Virus record (IMG/VR): IMGVR_UViG_3300034284_000127
Span: 1-53,652 of that record
Reading direction: 5' to 3' (one strand)
Length of the DNA stretch: 53,652 nt
Origin: a virus
Positions 31,563 through 40,147 of this stretch are shown here, piece by piece. The notes under the pieces were generated by a model that was not told the origin of the DNA, searched no databases, and saw nothing but the letters and a program-made list of their open reading frames with translations. Every line of letters starts with the position of its first letter. Position 1 is the stretch's first letter. Position numbers and translations under genes: made by a program.

Positions 31563-32351
31563 ATGTCATTACTTGTTCTCAGTCATTTCCATAAAGATTT
31601 TCCAATTAACCTCAATTCGTCTTGGTTGATTCCATCCTTTGCGGGTGATAAACTATCAATTAAGGCAGTTGATGCTACAGAAGAAATCAAAGACTTCCGA
31701 CACTACTATGTTGGTGTAAGTGACGAACAATTTTATCGTGCAATGGGTGCTCAAGCAACTGAGTATATGATGTTAAAGTCTTCAACAAATCTTCCTGATT
31801 ATGTTGGATGTTTAACCTATCGTAGATATCTTTTGCTGAACGACCAGATACCACAAGATAAAGTCAATATGCCTCCGACACAAGAGGTTGCTGACCAATT
31901 TGGTACAAAAGAAGAAAAAGATTTGATTGAAGAACTATTCAAGTCATATGATGTAATCACCAATAAGAATGTTACCTTTAATTGTTCAATCGAGCAACAA
32001 TACTTAATGTATGAACTGCCTGAACATTGGTTCCTATTCAAAGAGGCTATTACAAAATTATGTCCTGAATATGTAAATGATATGTCGTGGTTTACAGAGA
32101 ACAACTCAATGCACGCTGAAACATCCTATATTATGAAACGTGAATGCTTTGTTAAGTATGCTACTGAGTTGTTCCAAATATTAAAGTATGTTTTCGATAA
32201 TTGTAGTGAAGTTTATCCAGTACAAGATGGAAGATGTAGTGAAATATATCCTTGGAGATATCCTGGTTATTTGGGTGAAAGGTTTTTACCTTTCTTTGTT
32301 TATGCAAATAAATTGAAAGCGAAGCAATTTCCACTTGCTATTTTAATATGA
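31563..32351 (+). CDS. DUF4422-like glycosyltransferase
   Basis: This 262-residue protein matches the DUF4422 pattern: YVGCLTYRRYLLLND (usually HYRRY), a central QYLMYELPEHWFLFKEAI, MHAETSYIMKRECFVKYATE and GYLGERFLPFFVYANKL near the C-terminus. These proteins are thought to be glycosyltransferases of polysaccharide clusters. In the phage it may decorate virion or host surface; unproven. It overlaps the deaminase start by four bases, and no good ribosome-binding site is visible after the terminator. Confidence 0.7.
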   Translation: MSLLVLSHFHKDFPINLNSSWLIPSFAGDKLSIKAVDATEEIKDFRHYYVGVSDEQFYRAMGAQATEYMMLKSSTNLPDYVGCLTYRRYLLLNDQIPQDKVNMPPTQEVADQFGTKEEKDLIEELFKSYDVITNKNVTFNCSIEQQYLMYELPEHWFLFKEAITKLCPEYVNDMSWFTENNSMHAETSYIMKRECFVKYATELFQILKYVFDNCSEVYPVQDGRCSEIYPWRYPGYLGERFLPFFVYANKLKAKQFPLAILI

Positions 32352-32806
32352 AACAGAAATTTATAGATGCACACATGAAAGTGGCTGAAGTATATGCAGG
32401 ATTATCTTCAGCAAAGAGACTTCAAGTTGGTGCAATTATTGTAAAAGATGACCGCATCATTTCTATTGGCTACAATGGTATGCCAAGTGGATGGGATAAC
32501 AACTGTGAATATGTTGCTGATGTTCATCCTAGTGATCCTAGATATGATTACAATAATTTTAGCAAAGAACTTAAAACCAAACCAGAGGTACTACATGCCG
32601 AAACCAATGCAATCGCTAAATTGGCTAGGACTACTGAGAGTGGTTTAGGTGCTACTATGTTTGTAACTCATGCGCCTTGTATTGATTGTGCCAAGTTGGT
32701 TTTCCAAAGTGGTATCAATAGTGTTTATTATCGGAATAGTTATCGTGATGATGACGGAATTGAATTTTTAAAGAAGTGTAACGTAGAGGTAATTAAATAT
32801 GACTAG
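32348..32806 (+). CDS. cd: Deoxycytidylate deaminase
   Basis: This zinc enzyme converts dCMP to dUMP for thymidylate synthesis. The 152 residues contain the metal motifs LHAETNAIAKL (His and catalytic Glu) and APCIDCAKLV (two Cys ligands), and the nucleotide-binding VGAIIVKDDRIISIGYNGMP. It overlaps the MazG-like gene by eight bases, forming a small nucleotide-pool unit ahead of the polymerase gene. Confidence 0.93.
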   Translation: MKQKFIDAHMKVAEVYAGLSSAKRLQVGAIIVKDDRIISIGYNGMPSGWDNNCEYVADVHPSDPRYDYNNFSKELKTKPEVLHAETNAIAKLARTTESGLGATMFVTHAPCIDCAKLVFQSGINSVYYRNSYRDDDGIEFLKKCNVEVIKYD

Positions 32807-33164
32807 TGTTTTTAAAGATGTTGAAACGTTTATGACGGCTGCAGGCCAAACTACAGATACGGATAATGGTGAACAAGCATTGTTGTACCGAAGGCTAATC
32901 AATGAAGAATACCACGAATTCATTGATGCTGTTAGTAAGAATGATGATGTTGAAACCATCGATGCCTGTTTTGATACTATGTGGGTAATCATTGGGTATA
33001 TGAAGTCTCGTGGTTGGGACACAAAGGGTGTTTGGGATGAAGGTTCCCTTAGTAACCTAAAGAAGATTGATAGCAAAACTAAAACGGTAATCAAACGTGA
33101 AGACGGCAAAGTTCTTAAACCTGAAGGTTGGAAGAAGCCAGATTTCACCAAGTTTGCCAAGTAA
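32799..33164 (+). CDS. MazG-like nucleotide pyrophosphohydrolase
   Basis: This 121-residue all-alpha NTP-PPase-like protein shows LINEEYHEFIDAV (EExxE metal site) and ETIDACFDTMWVIIGYM (second acidic motif), the order of the dUTPase/MazG/PRA-PH superfamily. Substrates could be dNTPs or ppGpp-like signals. The GKVLKPEGWKKPDF tail is typical of phage members. It follows dCMP deaminase closely. Confidence 0.85.
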   Translation: MTSVFKDVETFMTAAGQTTDTDNGEQALLYRRLINEEYHEFIDAVSKNDDVETIDACFDTMWVIIGYMKSRGWDTKGVWDEGSLSNLKKIDSKTKTVIKREDGKVLKPEGWKKPDFTKFAK

Positions 33165-33168
33165 AAGC

Positions 33169-33197
33169 TTGCAATTTATTAAGAAGTCTGTTATAAT
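33169..33197 (+). promoter_or_regulatory. Sigma70-type promoter
   Basis: TTGCAA and TATAAT are separated by 17 bases, right after the MazG-like stop codon. The predicted start is near 33204, with AAGAGG before the ATG at 33228. Confidence 0.7.
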
Positions 33198-33227
33198 ACA
33201 TTATCGTATATTTTTTAAGAGGTAAAT

Positions 33228-33446
33228 ATGAATTTACGTGAAGTGGCCAAAAGGTTGGTCAATGAGTACAAAATGCCTCATGCGGACAGATATGAACTGT
33301 TCTTGCGTGAGTTTGATAACAAGGTCGAGGTTGTTGGTTGGATGCAAGACCCAACCATTGATGCTCACAAGTTTAACGGCCGTGAGATGCTTATCCCAAA
33401 ACGTTGGGTTACCATTGGTGTAGTTGATGCGGAGGTTCGTGTATGA
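33228..33446 (+). CDS. Small protein of unknown function
   Basis: The 72 residues begin MNLREVAKRLVNEYKMPHAD with a likely helix, then KVEVVGWMQDPTIDAHKFN and LIPKRWVTIGVVDAEVRV, an alpha/beta pattern without known motif. It has its own sigma70-type promoter and AGAGG site and overlaps the next gene by four bases, so it belongs to the polymerase unit. Confidence 0.6.
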   Translation: MNLREVAKRLVNEYKMPHADRYELFLREFDNKVEVVGWMQDPTIDAHKFNGREMLIPKRWVTIGVVDAEVRV

Positions 33447-33739
33447 ATCTCCAATTAATTACTTTCAAAACAAACCACACCCTTTTGGCTGAGGTTGTGG
33501 AAGAATCAGGTTATATTCTGGTAAAGAAACCTGTTCAATGCATCATGCAACCAACTAAAGATGGCCCTATGATGGCATTCTCTCCTTTTATCCAATTCTG
33601 TGAAGAATTTGAAACTGGTATCAGAATCAATAATGAGGACATTCTTTGTACCACAACTCCTTTACGGGAATTGATGAATCAGTATAGTGAAATGTTTGGG
33701 TCTGGCATTCAAATTGCCACATCTATTCCAAAATTCTGA
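33443..33739 (+). CDS. Small Sm-like-pattern protein, paralogue of 10700-11134
   Basis: The 98 residues read LQLITFKTNHTLLAEVV, YILVKKPVQCIMQ, MMAFSPFIQFCEEF, INNEDILCTTTPLRELMNQY. The order of strand, KP strand, proline step and final DI-----P--EL---Y helix follows the protein downstream of uvsW, without its acidic tail. I infer an Sm-like barrel, possibly RNA-binding. It lies just upstream of the DNA polymerase gene, whose ATG is 12 bases after its stop. Confidence 0.62.
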   Translation: MNLQLITFKTNHTLLAEVVEESGYILVKKPVQCIMQPTKDGPMMAFSPFIQFCEEFETGIRINNEDILCTTTPLRELMNQYSEMFGSGIQIATSIPKF

Positions 33740-33745
33740 TATAAT
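33737..33745 (+). promoter_or_regulatory. Extended -10 promoter touching the polymerase start codon
   Basis: TGATATAAT is a perfect extended -10 (TGnTATAAT). With the hexamer at -12 to -7, +1 is base 33752, the A of the polymerase ATG. No -35 at the right distance is seen. A leaderless transcript is predicted. Confidence 0.5.
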
Positions 33746-33751
33746 GTATGA

Positions 33752-36292
33752 ATGACTAATCAATATTACACTAACGTTGTCGGTGTTGGCAACAATATTT
33801 TCTATCGTGGTGTAAAAGACGGCCGGCGTGTTAAGTATAAAATTGCTTACACGCCGACTTTGTTTTTACGCTCTAATAAAACCACTAACTTCAAAACACT
33901 TGAAGGTGAATATCTTGAGCCTATGAAGTTCGAAGGTATGCGTGAGGCTCGTGATTTCGTTAAACGTTATGATGGTGTTCAAGGCTTTGATGTATTTGGT
34001 AATGCCAACTTTCAATATGCTTTCATTGCTGACCAACACAAAGGTATGATTGATTGGGACATTAACCATGTTTCAATTGCAGTTATCGATATTGAAGTTG
34101 GTTCTGAAAATGGTTTCCCTGACCCATATCAAGCAAATGAACCTATCACAGCTATTTGTGTCAAGTATTTGAATGGTGTTGCAACTGTATTTGGTTGTGG
34201 TGAGTTTAGAAATGACCGTGAAGATGTTATCTACACCAAGTGTGATGATGAATATGACCTGTGTAAAAAGTTTTTGGCCTTTTGGTCAGAAAATTGTCCA
34301 GATGTAATTTCTGGTTGGAATGTTAAGTTCTTTGATATTCCATATCTTGTGAATCGTATCACTAAAATTCTCGGTGATGACGATGTTAAGAAACTATCAC
34401 CATGGAATTATATCAATAGTCGTAAGGCTGTTGTGAACAATCGTGAGCTAATTGCATATGAATTCACAGGTGTTTCCACATTAGATTATATTGAATTGTA
34501 CAGATGGTATGCGCCAGGTGGTAAATCACAAGAGTCATATCGTTTGGATAATATTTCACAAGTTGAATTGGGTGAAGGTAAGATTTCATATGATGAGTTC
34601 GATAACTTGCATCAGTTGTATCGTTTAGATTACCAAAAGTTTATTGAGTACAACATCAAAGACGTAGAGTTGATTTTCAAACTAGAGAACAAGTTGAAGT
34701 TGATTGAGTTGGGCTTGACTCTTGCTTATGATACCAAAACAAACTACGAAGATATCTTTGCACAAACTCGTATGTGGGATTCTTTGATTTACAATTACTT
34801 GTTGGACAAAAAGATTATTGTTCCTCCTAAAGTTGTAAAGAGTAAGACTGCGGCCTTTGAAGGTGCCTATGTTAAAGACCCACAAGTCGGTATGCATAAC
34901 TATGTGGCATCATTTGACTTGAACAGTTTGTATCCTCACCTGATGATGCAATATAACATTTCACCTGAAACATTGGTTGAGCCACATGATTATACTCCTG
35001 AGATGAGACAAATCATTTCTTCTGGTGTAAGCGTTGATAAATTGTTGCTTAAAGAAGTTAATCTATCAAATATGAGTGGTGTAACTATTACTCCAAATGG
35101 TCAATTCTTCTCAACAACTAAAAAAGGTTTCTTACCTCAGATGCTAGAAGAAATGTATGTGGATCGTTCAAAGTTTAAGAAAATGATGATTCAAGCTAAG
35201 AAAGATTATGAAGTTGAGACTGATCCTAATAAAAAGTATGAACTGAAAAACAAGATTGCTCGTTATGATAACCTGCAATTGGCCAAGAAAGTCTCTCTCA
35301 ATAGTGCTTACGGTGCTCTAGGTTCCCAGTATTTCAGATTCTATGACCTTAGAATGGCCTTGGGTGTTACTACTGCTGGTCAATTTTCTATTCGTTGGAT
35401 CGAAGCTAAAATTAACCAGTACATGAACAAGTTGCTAGATAGTGATAAAGACTATGTGATTGCTTCTGATACTGATTCGATTTACCTCCGTCTTGGTGAA
35501 TTGGTTGAAAAAGTTTATGGTAAGAAAAGTGGTGTGCCTGAACAAAAGATTATTGAATTCATGGACAAAGTTTGTGAAGAAAAACTTCAACCACACATAG
35601 ATAAATCTTATACAGAGTTGGCTGATTATGTTCATGCCTATGCTCAGAAGATGCAGATGAAACGTGAAGGTTTGGCTAACAAAGGTATTTGGACTGCCAA
35701 GAAACGTTACATTCTAAATGTGTTTAATAATGAAGGTGTGCAGTACAAAGAACCTAAGATGAAAGTCATGGGCCTTGAGATGATTAAGTCATCTACACCT
35801 GCTGCCATCCGTGAGAAGATGAGAAAATCAATTGACATTATGATTAACGGCACCGAATCCGATATTCATAAATTCATTGAAGATTTCAGAAATGAATTTA
35901 AGCAGTTGCCGGCTGAAGATATTTCTTTCCCCCGTGGTCTGAATGGTCTGAAAGAATACTCTGACAATGTGACTCTATATAAGAAGGGTACACCAATCCA
36001 TGTGAAGGGTGCTATTCTTTATAACACCAAACTGAAAGCAATGAAACTTGATAAAAAGTATGCATTGATTCAAGAAGGTGAGAAGATTAAATTCACATAT
36101 TTGAAACAACCAAATCCCATGAAAGATACGGTTATTTCATACCCAAATAGATTGCCAGTGGAGTTTGGCTTGCAAGAGTTTATTGATTATGATATGCAAT
36201 TCAATAAGGCATTCCTTGAACCAATTAAAGTAATTTTAGATTGCATGAATTGGACAACAGAACAACAGAATTCCTTAGAGAGTTTTTTTTAA
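33752..36292 (+). CDS. 43: DNA polymerase (gp43-like, family B)
   Basis: This replicative polymerase of 846 residues (T4: 898) has an N-terminal 3'-5' exonuclease with VIDIEVGSENG (Asp113, Glu115), SGWNVKFFDIPYLVNR and a later YNIKDVELIF. Polymerase motifs are ASFDLNSLYPHLMM (Asp389), KKVSLNSAYGALGSQY and IASDTDSIYL (573-576). The C-terminus ends QNSLESFF, a plausible clamp-binding peptide. No Shine-Dalgarno precedes the ATG. UvsX follows after 12 bases with an AAAGAGG site. Confidence 0.97.
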   Translation: MTNQYYTNVVGVGNNIFYRGVKDGRRVKYKIAYTPTLFLRSNKTTNFKTLEGEYLEPMKFEGMREARDFVKRYDGVQGFDVFGNANFQYAFIADQHKGMIDWDINHVSIAVIDIEVGSENGFPDPYQANEPITAICVKYLNGVATVFGCGEFRNDREDVIYTKCDDEYDLCKKFLAFWSENCPDVISGWNVKFFDIPYLVNRITKILGDDDVKKLSPWNYINSRKAVVNNRELIAYEFTGVSTLDYIELYRWYAPGGKSQESYRLDNISQVELGEGKISYDEFDNLHQLYRLDYQKFIEYNIKDVELIFKLENKLKLIELGLTLAYDTKTNYEDIFAQTRMWDSLIYNYLLDKKIIVPPKVVKSKTAAFEGAYVKDPQVGMHNYVASFDLNSLYPHLMMQYNISPETLVEPHDYTPEMRQIISSGVSVDKLLLKEVNLSNMSGVTITPNGQFFSTTKKGFLPQMLEEMYVDRSKFKKMMIQAKKDYEVETDPNKKYELKNKIARYDNLQLAKKVSLNSAYGALGSQYFRFYDLRMALGVTTAGQFSIRWIEAKINQYMNKLLDSDKDYVIASDTDSIYLRLGELVEKVYGKKSGVPEQKIIEFMDKVCEEKLQPHIDKSYTELADYVHAYAQKMQMKREGLANKGIWTAKKRYILNVFNNEGVQYKEPKMKVMGLEMIKSSTPAAIREKMRKSIDIMINGTESDIHKFIEDFRNEFKQLPAEDISFPRGLNGLKEYSDNVTLYKKGTPIHVKGAILYNTKLKAMKLDKKYALIQEGEKIKFTYLKQPNPMKDTVISYPNRLPVEFGLQEFIDYDMQFNKAFLEPIKVILDCMNWTTEQQNSLESFF

Positions 36293-36304
36293 AAAGAGGT
36301 TAAA

Positions 36305-37360
36305 ATGAGTTTACTTGAGAAATTGAAAAAGAATTCGACAATTAAAGATAGTGCAATTCTATCTAAGTCTAAATTCTTCACAGAAAAAGATATGATTCCG
36401 ACTGCCGTGCCAATGATTAACGTTGCACTATCTGGTCGGTTAGATGGCGGCATTACACCAGGCCTTACAATGTGGGCAGGTCCATCTAAACACTTCAAGA
36501 CAGCGTTTAGTTTGTTGATGGCTAAATCTTACATGGACAAATATCCAGAAGCAATTCTATTGTTCTATGATTCAGAGTTTGGTACACCAGTTAAATACTT
36601 TGAAACATTTGGTATTGATATGGATCGTGTGTTGCATACACCATTGACCAATATTGAACAGTTGAAGTTTGATATTATGCAACAGTTTGAAAACATTGAA
36701 CGTGGTGATAAACTTATGGTTATCCTCGATTCAATTGGCAATTTGGCTTCGAAGAAAGAAGTTGAAGATGCTCTTGAAGGCAAATCAGTTGCAGATATGT
36801 CTAGAGCAAAACAAGTTAAGAGTTTGTTCCGTATGGTAACACCACACTTAACCATTAAAGATATTCCTATGGTTGTTGTGAATCACACATACAAAGAAAT
36901 TGGAATGTTCCCTAAAGATATTGTTGGTGGTGGTACAGGTTCATATTACTCAGCTGACAACATTTATATTCTCGGTCGTCAACAAGACAAAGAAGGTACT
37001 GAAATTGTTGGTTATCATTTTATTATCAATGTCGAAAAATCACGTTATGTTAAAGAAAAATCTAAAATTCCTATCTCTGTATCTTTTGACGGTGGCATCA
37101 GCCGTTACTCTGGTCTGCTTGACCTTGCTATTGAATCCGGACATGTGGTTAAACCTGCCAATGGTTGGTATGCAAAAGTAGACCAAGCAACTGGTGAAGT
37201 TGGTGACAAGAAACGAATTGCTGACACAACGTCAGCTGAATTCATGGAACCAATTTTAAAAGATCCGAAATTTAAACAATTCATTAAACACAAATATGAA
37301 ATCGCTTATGGCAGCATTATGGGAGAAACTCCCGTGGTCGAAGAAACCGAAGAAAGTTGA
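36305..37360 (+). CDS. uvsX: RecA-like recombinase (UvsX)
   Basis: UvsX forms filaments on single-stranded DNA and drives strand invasion and recombination-dependent replication. The 351 residues carry Walker A GPSKHFKT (59-66), KLMVILDSIGNLASKKE as Walker B, and VVVNHTYKEIGMFPKDIVGGG (L2-like; quoted in part). The order polymerase-uvsX-41 is seen in related phages. A small gene starts within its last 53 bases in another frame. Confidence 0.96.
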   Translation: MSLLEKLKKNSTIKDSAILSKSKFFTEKDMIPTAVPMINVALSGRLDGGITPGLTMWAGPSKHFKTAFSLLMAKSYMDKYPEAILLFYDSEFGTPVKYFETFGIDMDRVLHTPLTNIEQLKFDIMQQFENIERGDKLMVILDSIGNLASKKEVEDALEGKSVADMSRAKQVKSLFRMVTPHLTIKDIPMVVVNHTYKEIGMFPKDIVGGGTGSYYSADNIYILGRQQDKEGTEIVGYHFIINVEKSRYVKEKSKIPISVSFDGGISRYSGLLDLAIESGHVVKPANGWYAKVDQATGEVGDKKRIADTTSAEFMEPILKDPKFKQFIKHKYEIAYGSIMGETPVVEETEES

Positions 37361-37646
37361 GTATCGGTTCCAACAAAGTGAGTCTGATGACTCAACTTTG
37401 GTAGAAATCACATCGGGTGAATACACCGGTGTGGTTTACTCTTATGGTATGGTTAAATTGAAGCCCGAATCGGTGATACCGATACTTCAGTTTAACTATA
37501 ACATTTATCATTCAGGTCAACATGACAAGCAGGCCTTGCAAAATAATGATAATTTTGTTACAATCATAGGTGACATACTTACAGAAATTATTATACAAAA
37601 TGAATCGACTAGAACAAACGATACTGAAGAATCTGATATACAATGA
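37308..37646 (+). CDS. Small protein of unknown function bridging uvsX and 41
   Basis: This 112-residue frame overlaps the end of uvsX by 53 bases and the start of gp41 by 47. The protein has a tryptophan-containing start (MAALWEKLPWSKKPKKVEYR) and beta-rich LVEITSGEYTGVVYSYGMVKL, then LQFNYNIYHSG and FVTIIGDILTEIII. Proteins with the GEYTGV-Y-YG pattern occur beside uvsX in cyanophage-type genomes. Several in-frame starts exist (37296, 37308), none with a strong ribosome-binding site, so the exact start is uncertain. Function unknown. Confidence 0.65.
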   Translation: MAALWEKLPWSKKPKKVEYRFQQSESDDSTLVEITSGEYTGVVYSYGMVKLKPESVIPILQFNYNIYHSGQHDKQALQNNDNFVTIIGDILTEIIIQNESTRTNDTEESDIQ

Positions 37647-39000
37647 GGACTTTACCCGTAAAGTTTTGCCATTCATCAAGTCGGATTACTTTGCCGACAA
37701 TACAGAGAAGGTAGTATTCAAAGAAATCTTTGAGTTTGTAAACAAATACAAAAATCTACCGACTCATGAATCTCTCATCATTAATTTCACCGAGAGTAAA
37801 AAACTAACTGAACCTGAAGTAAGACAATCAATTGAACTTCTTAAAGAATTACATTCAAGTAAAGAAGAAAAGGTTGAGAGTAAATGGTTAATTGAGCAAA
37901 CTGAGAAGTTCTGCCAAGATAAAGCCATCTACAATGCCATCATGGAATCAGTATCAATCCTTGATGACAAACACGGAGATAAACCTAAGGGTGAGATTCC
38001 AAAACTACTGAGTGATGCTCTTGGTGTTTCTTTTGACCAACACATTGGCCATGATTACATGGCAGATTATGATTCTCGTTTTGATTTCTATCACAAGGTA
38101 GAATCTCGTATCAAGTTTGACCTTGATATCTTCAATAAGATTACAAAAGGCGGACTGCCGACCAAGACCTTGAACATTGCACTTGCAGGTACTGGTGTTG
38201 GTAAATCATTGTTCATGTGTCACGTTGCCGCTGGTTGCTTGAATCAAGGTCATAATGTTTTGTACATTACAATGGAAATGGCCGAAGAACGTATTGCAGA
38301 ACGTATCGATGCTAATTTGCTAAATATTGATTTGAATGAACTTCACACAATCAGTAAAGAAGACTATGAACGTAAATTCAAGGTGTTACAAAACAAGGCT
38401 CATGGTAAATTGATTATCAAAGAATATCCAACTGCTAGTGCTTCATCACTACATTTCAGAGCATTGTTAAGTGAATTGCATCTGAAGAAGAACTTTGTTC
38501 CACATATTATCTTTATTGATTATTTGAACATTTGTGCATCTTCACGTATCAAGGCAGGTGGTTCTGTTAACTCTTATACTTACATCAAGTCTATCGCTGA
38601 AGAACTGCGTGGTTTGGCTGTTGAACACAATGTGCCAATTGTTTCTGCAACACAAACAACTCGTAGTGGTTTCAGCAATTCGGATCCAGGCCTTGAAGAT
38701 ACTTCAGAATCATTTGGTTTGCCTGCAACTGCCGACTTTATGTTTGCATTGGTGACTAATGAAGAATTGCAACAATTAAACCAAATCTTGGTGAAACAAT
38801 TGAAGAATCGATACTCTGACCCTAACAACTTCAAACGATTCGTTGTTGGTGTTGATAGAGCAAAGATGCGGCTGTATGATGCAGAAGATTCAGCACAGGC
38901 AGATATTGTTGATGCAGGTCAAGTTGAAGATAAACCTTTGAATACATTTGGAAACCGTGAGAAGAAATTCAGTAAGAATTTTGGTGGACTTAAAGTATGA
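37600..39000 (+). CDS. 41: Replicative DNA helicase (gp41-like, DnaB family)
   Basis: This hexameric helicase unwinds DNA at the fork and recruits primase. The 466 residues (T4: 475) start NRLEQTILKNLIYNEDF and carry VGHDWM-like HIGHDYMADYDSRFDFY, Walker A GTGVGKS (197-203), LYITMEMAEERIAERIDAN and IIFIDYLNICASSRI, all as in T4 gp41. The ATG at 37600 is chosen over an upstream GTG because it gives the family N-terminus. The C-terminal KKFSKNFGGLKV is phage-typical. It overlaps the second DUF4338-like gene by four bases. Confidence 0.95.
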   Translation: MNRLEQTILKNLIYNEDFTRKVLPFIKSDYFADNTEKVVFKEIFEFVNKYKNLPTHESLIINFTESKKLTEPEVRQSIELLKELHSSKEEKVESKWLIEQTEKFCQDKAIYNAIMESVSILDDKHGDKPKGEIPKLLSDALGVSFDQHIGHDYMADYDSRFDFYHKVESRIKFDLDIFNKITKGGLPTKTLNIALAGTGVGKSLFMCHVAAGCLNQGHNVLYITMEMAEERIAERIDANLLNIDLNELHTISKEDYERKFKVLQNKAHGKLIIKEYPTASASSLHFRALLSELHLKKNFVPHIIFIDYLNICASSRIKAGGSVNSYTYIKSIAEELRGLAVEHNVPIVSATQTTRSGFSNSDPGLEDTSESFGLPATADFMFALVTNEELQQLNQILVKQLKNRYSDPNNFKRFVVGVDRAKMRLYDAEDSAQADIVDAGQVEDKPLNTFGNREKKFSKNFGGLKV

Positions 39001-40112
39001 CATTAACTAAAGAACAAGCCGTACATTGTGCAAATGTATTCTCCAACTACTTTGATAAGTTTGGTCGTATTGATGAATACATGAGAGAACAGAAACTAAA
39101 TTCAATGGCCGAAAGACCATTTACTTTGCCTGGCATGGGACCAGAAGAAGATTTGTTTTCTGATTTCACTATGTCACCTGCTGATATGGAATTTGAAATC
39201 ATGGAGTTACCACAAGATAGGTGGGACATTTATCTCAATATGATTTCAAGTCACTCAAACATGACCAGTATTCCTGGTCGGTGTTTAAGATTGGCAATTT
39301 GGGAAAAGAAATCACAGAAGTGGGTTGGTTTTATTCGTCTTGGTTCTCCTGTTATCAATTGTAAACCACGCAACGAAATGCTTGGCCAAGTATTCACGCA
39401 ACATGAAGGTGGTGCTCAATTGTTCAATCAATGTGCCGCTATGGGTTTTGTGATTGTACCTGCACAACCATTTGGTTTCAATTATCTCGGTGGTAAATTA
39501 CTTGCAGCCATTTGTACAACACATGAAGTACGTAGAATGTTGGATGAAAAGTATAAGATGACCACCTGCTTGTTTGAAACAACCAGTTTGTATGGTTCTT
39601 CAAAGGCAGTATCACAGTATGATGGTATGAAACCTCTGATTCGTTTCAAAGGTTTAACTGATAGTGATTTCTTGCCGATGTTACATGGTAAAACTTATAG
39701 TGACCTCAAAGAATACATTGAGAATATCATTGGTGAACCACTTGCACCAGAAGGTGCTTCTTCACGCAAGTTGAAGATTTCTAATGCAATGGTGTCTATG
39801 ATTAAGATTGGCCTCAAAGGCACACCAGAGGCTACTAAGTTTGCACAGACGATTGAGAATGCCAAGAATCTGAATGAACAGAAACGTTACTTCATTTCAG
39901 ACTATGGTTTTAAGAACATGGTTGATTTTGTAAATGGAAAGACTGACAAGTTAATTCCAGGTGAGAACTATGAGAAACATAATCTGGCCAATATTACAGA
40001 GTGGTGGCGTAAGAAGGCTATCAATCGATTTGAGACCTTGAAGACAGAAGGTCGTATTCGTACAGAACAAGAAGTCTGGACTGGTGATAAAGTGCTTGAC
40101 ATAATTCGGTAA
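38997..40112 (+). CDS. DUF4338 (DruA-like) domain protein, copy 2
   Basis: The 371 residues repeat the landmarks of the protein at 21216-22493: LRLAIWEKKSQKWVGFIRLG, FVIVPAQPFGFNYLGGKLLA, then FETTSLYGSSKAVSQYDGM. The flanking sequences differ, so the copies are old paralogues. The domain corresponds to DUF4338 found in Druantia DruA. It is translationally coupled to the gp41 helicase, which suggests action during replication. No catalytic residues can be assigned; a GNAT-like or nucleic-acid-binding role is speculative. Confidence 0.66.
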   Translation: MTLTKEQAVHCANVFSNYFDKFGRIDEYMREQKLNSMAERPFTLPGMGPEEDLFSDFTMSPADMEFEIMELPQDRWDIYLNMISSHSNMTSIPGRCLRLAIWEKKSQKWVGFIRLGSPVINCKPRNEMLGQVFTQHEGGAQLFNQCAAMGFVIVPAQPFGFNYLGGKLLAAICTTHEVRRMLDEKYKMTTCLFETTSLYGSSKAVSQYDGMKPLIRFKGLTDSDFLPMLHGKTYSDLKEYIENIIGEPLAPEGASSRKLKISNAMVSMIKIGLKGTPEATKFAQTIENAKNLNEQKRYFISDYGFKNMVDFVNGKTDKLIPGENYEKHNLANITEWWRKKAINRFETLKTEGRIRTEQEVWTGDKVLDIIR

Positions 40113-40129
40113 TTCTGGTAGGATAAATA
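40096..40129 (+). promoter_or_regulatory. Overlapping sigma70-type and late-type promoter candidates
   Basis: TTGACA (40096-40101) with TAGGAT after 17 bases (40119-40124) forms a sigma70-type promoter. GATAAATA (40122-40129) is one base off the late consensus. The predicted starts are about 40131 and 40135, both inside the hairpin that precedes the next gene. Confidence 0.55.
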
Positions 40130-40146
40130 CTCCAAAAAGGAGTATT
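40126..40146 (+). promoter_or_regulatory. Hairpin enclosing a ribosome-binding site
   Basis: AATACTCC and GGAGTATT form eight perfect pairs around AAAAA. The 3' arm contains the GGAG ribosome-binding site of the gene starting at 40148. In transcripts reading through from gp41 the site would be buried; transcripts from the local promoters lack most of the 5' arm. Confidence 0.65.
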
Positions 40147-40147
40147 G

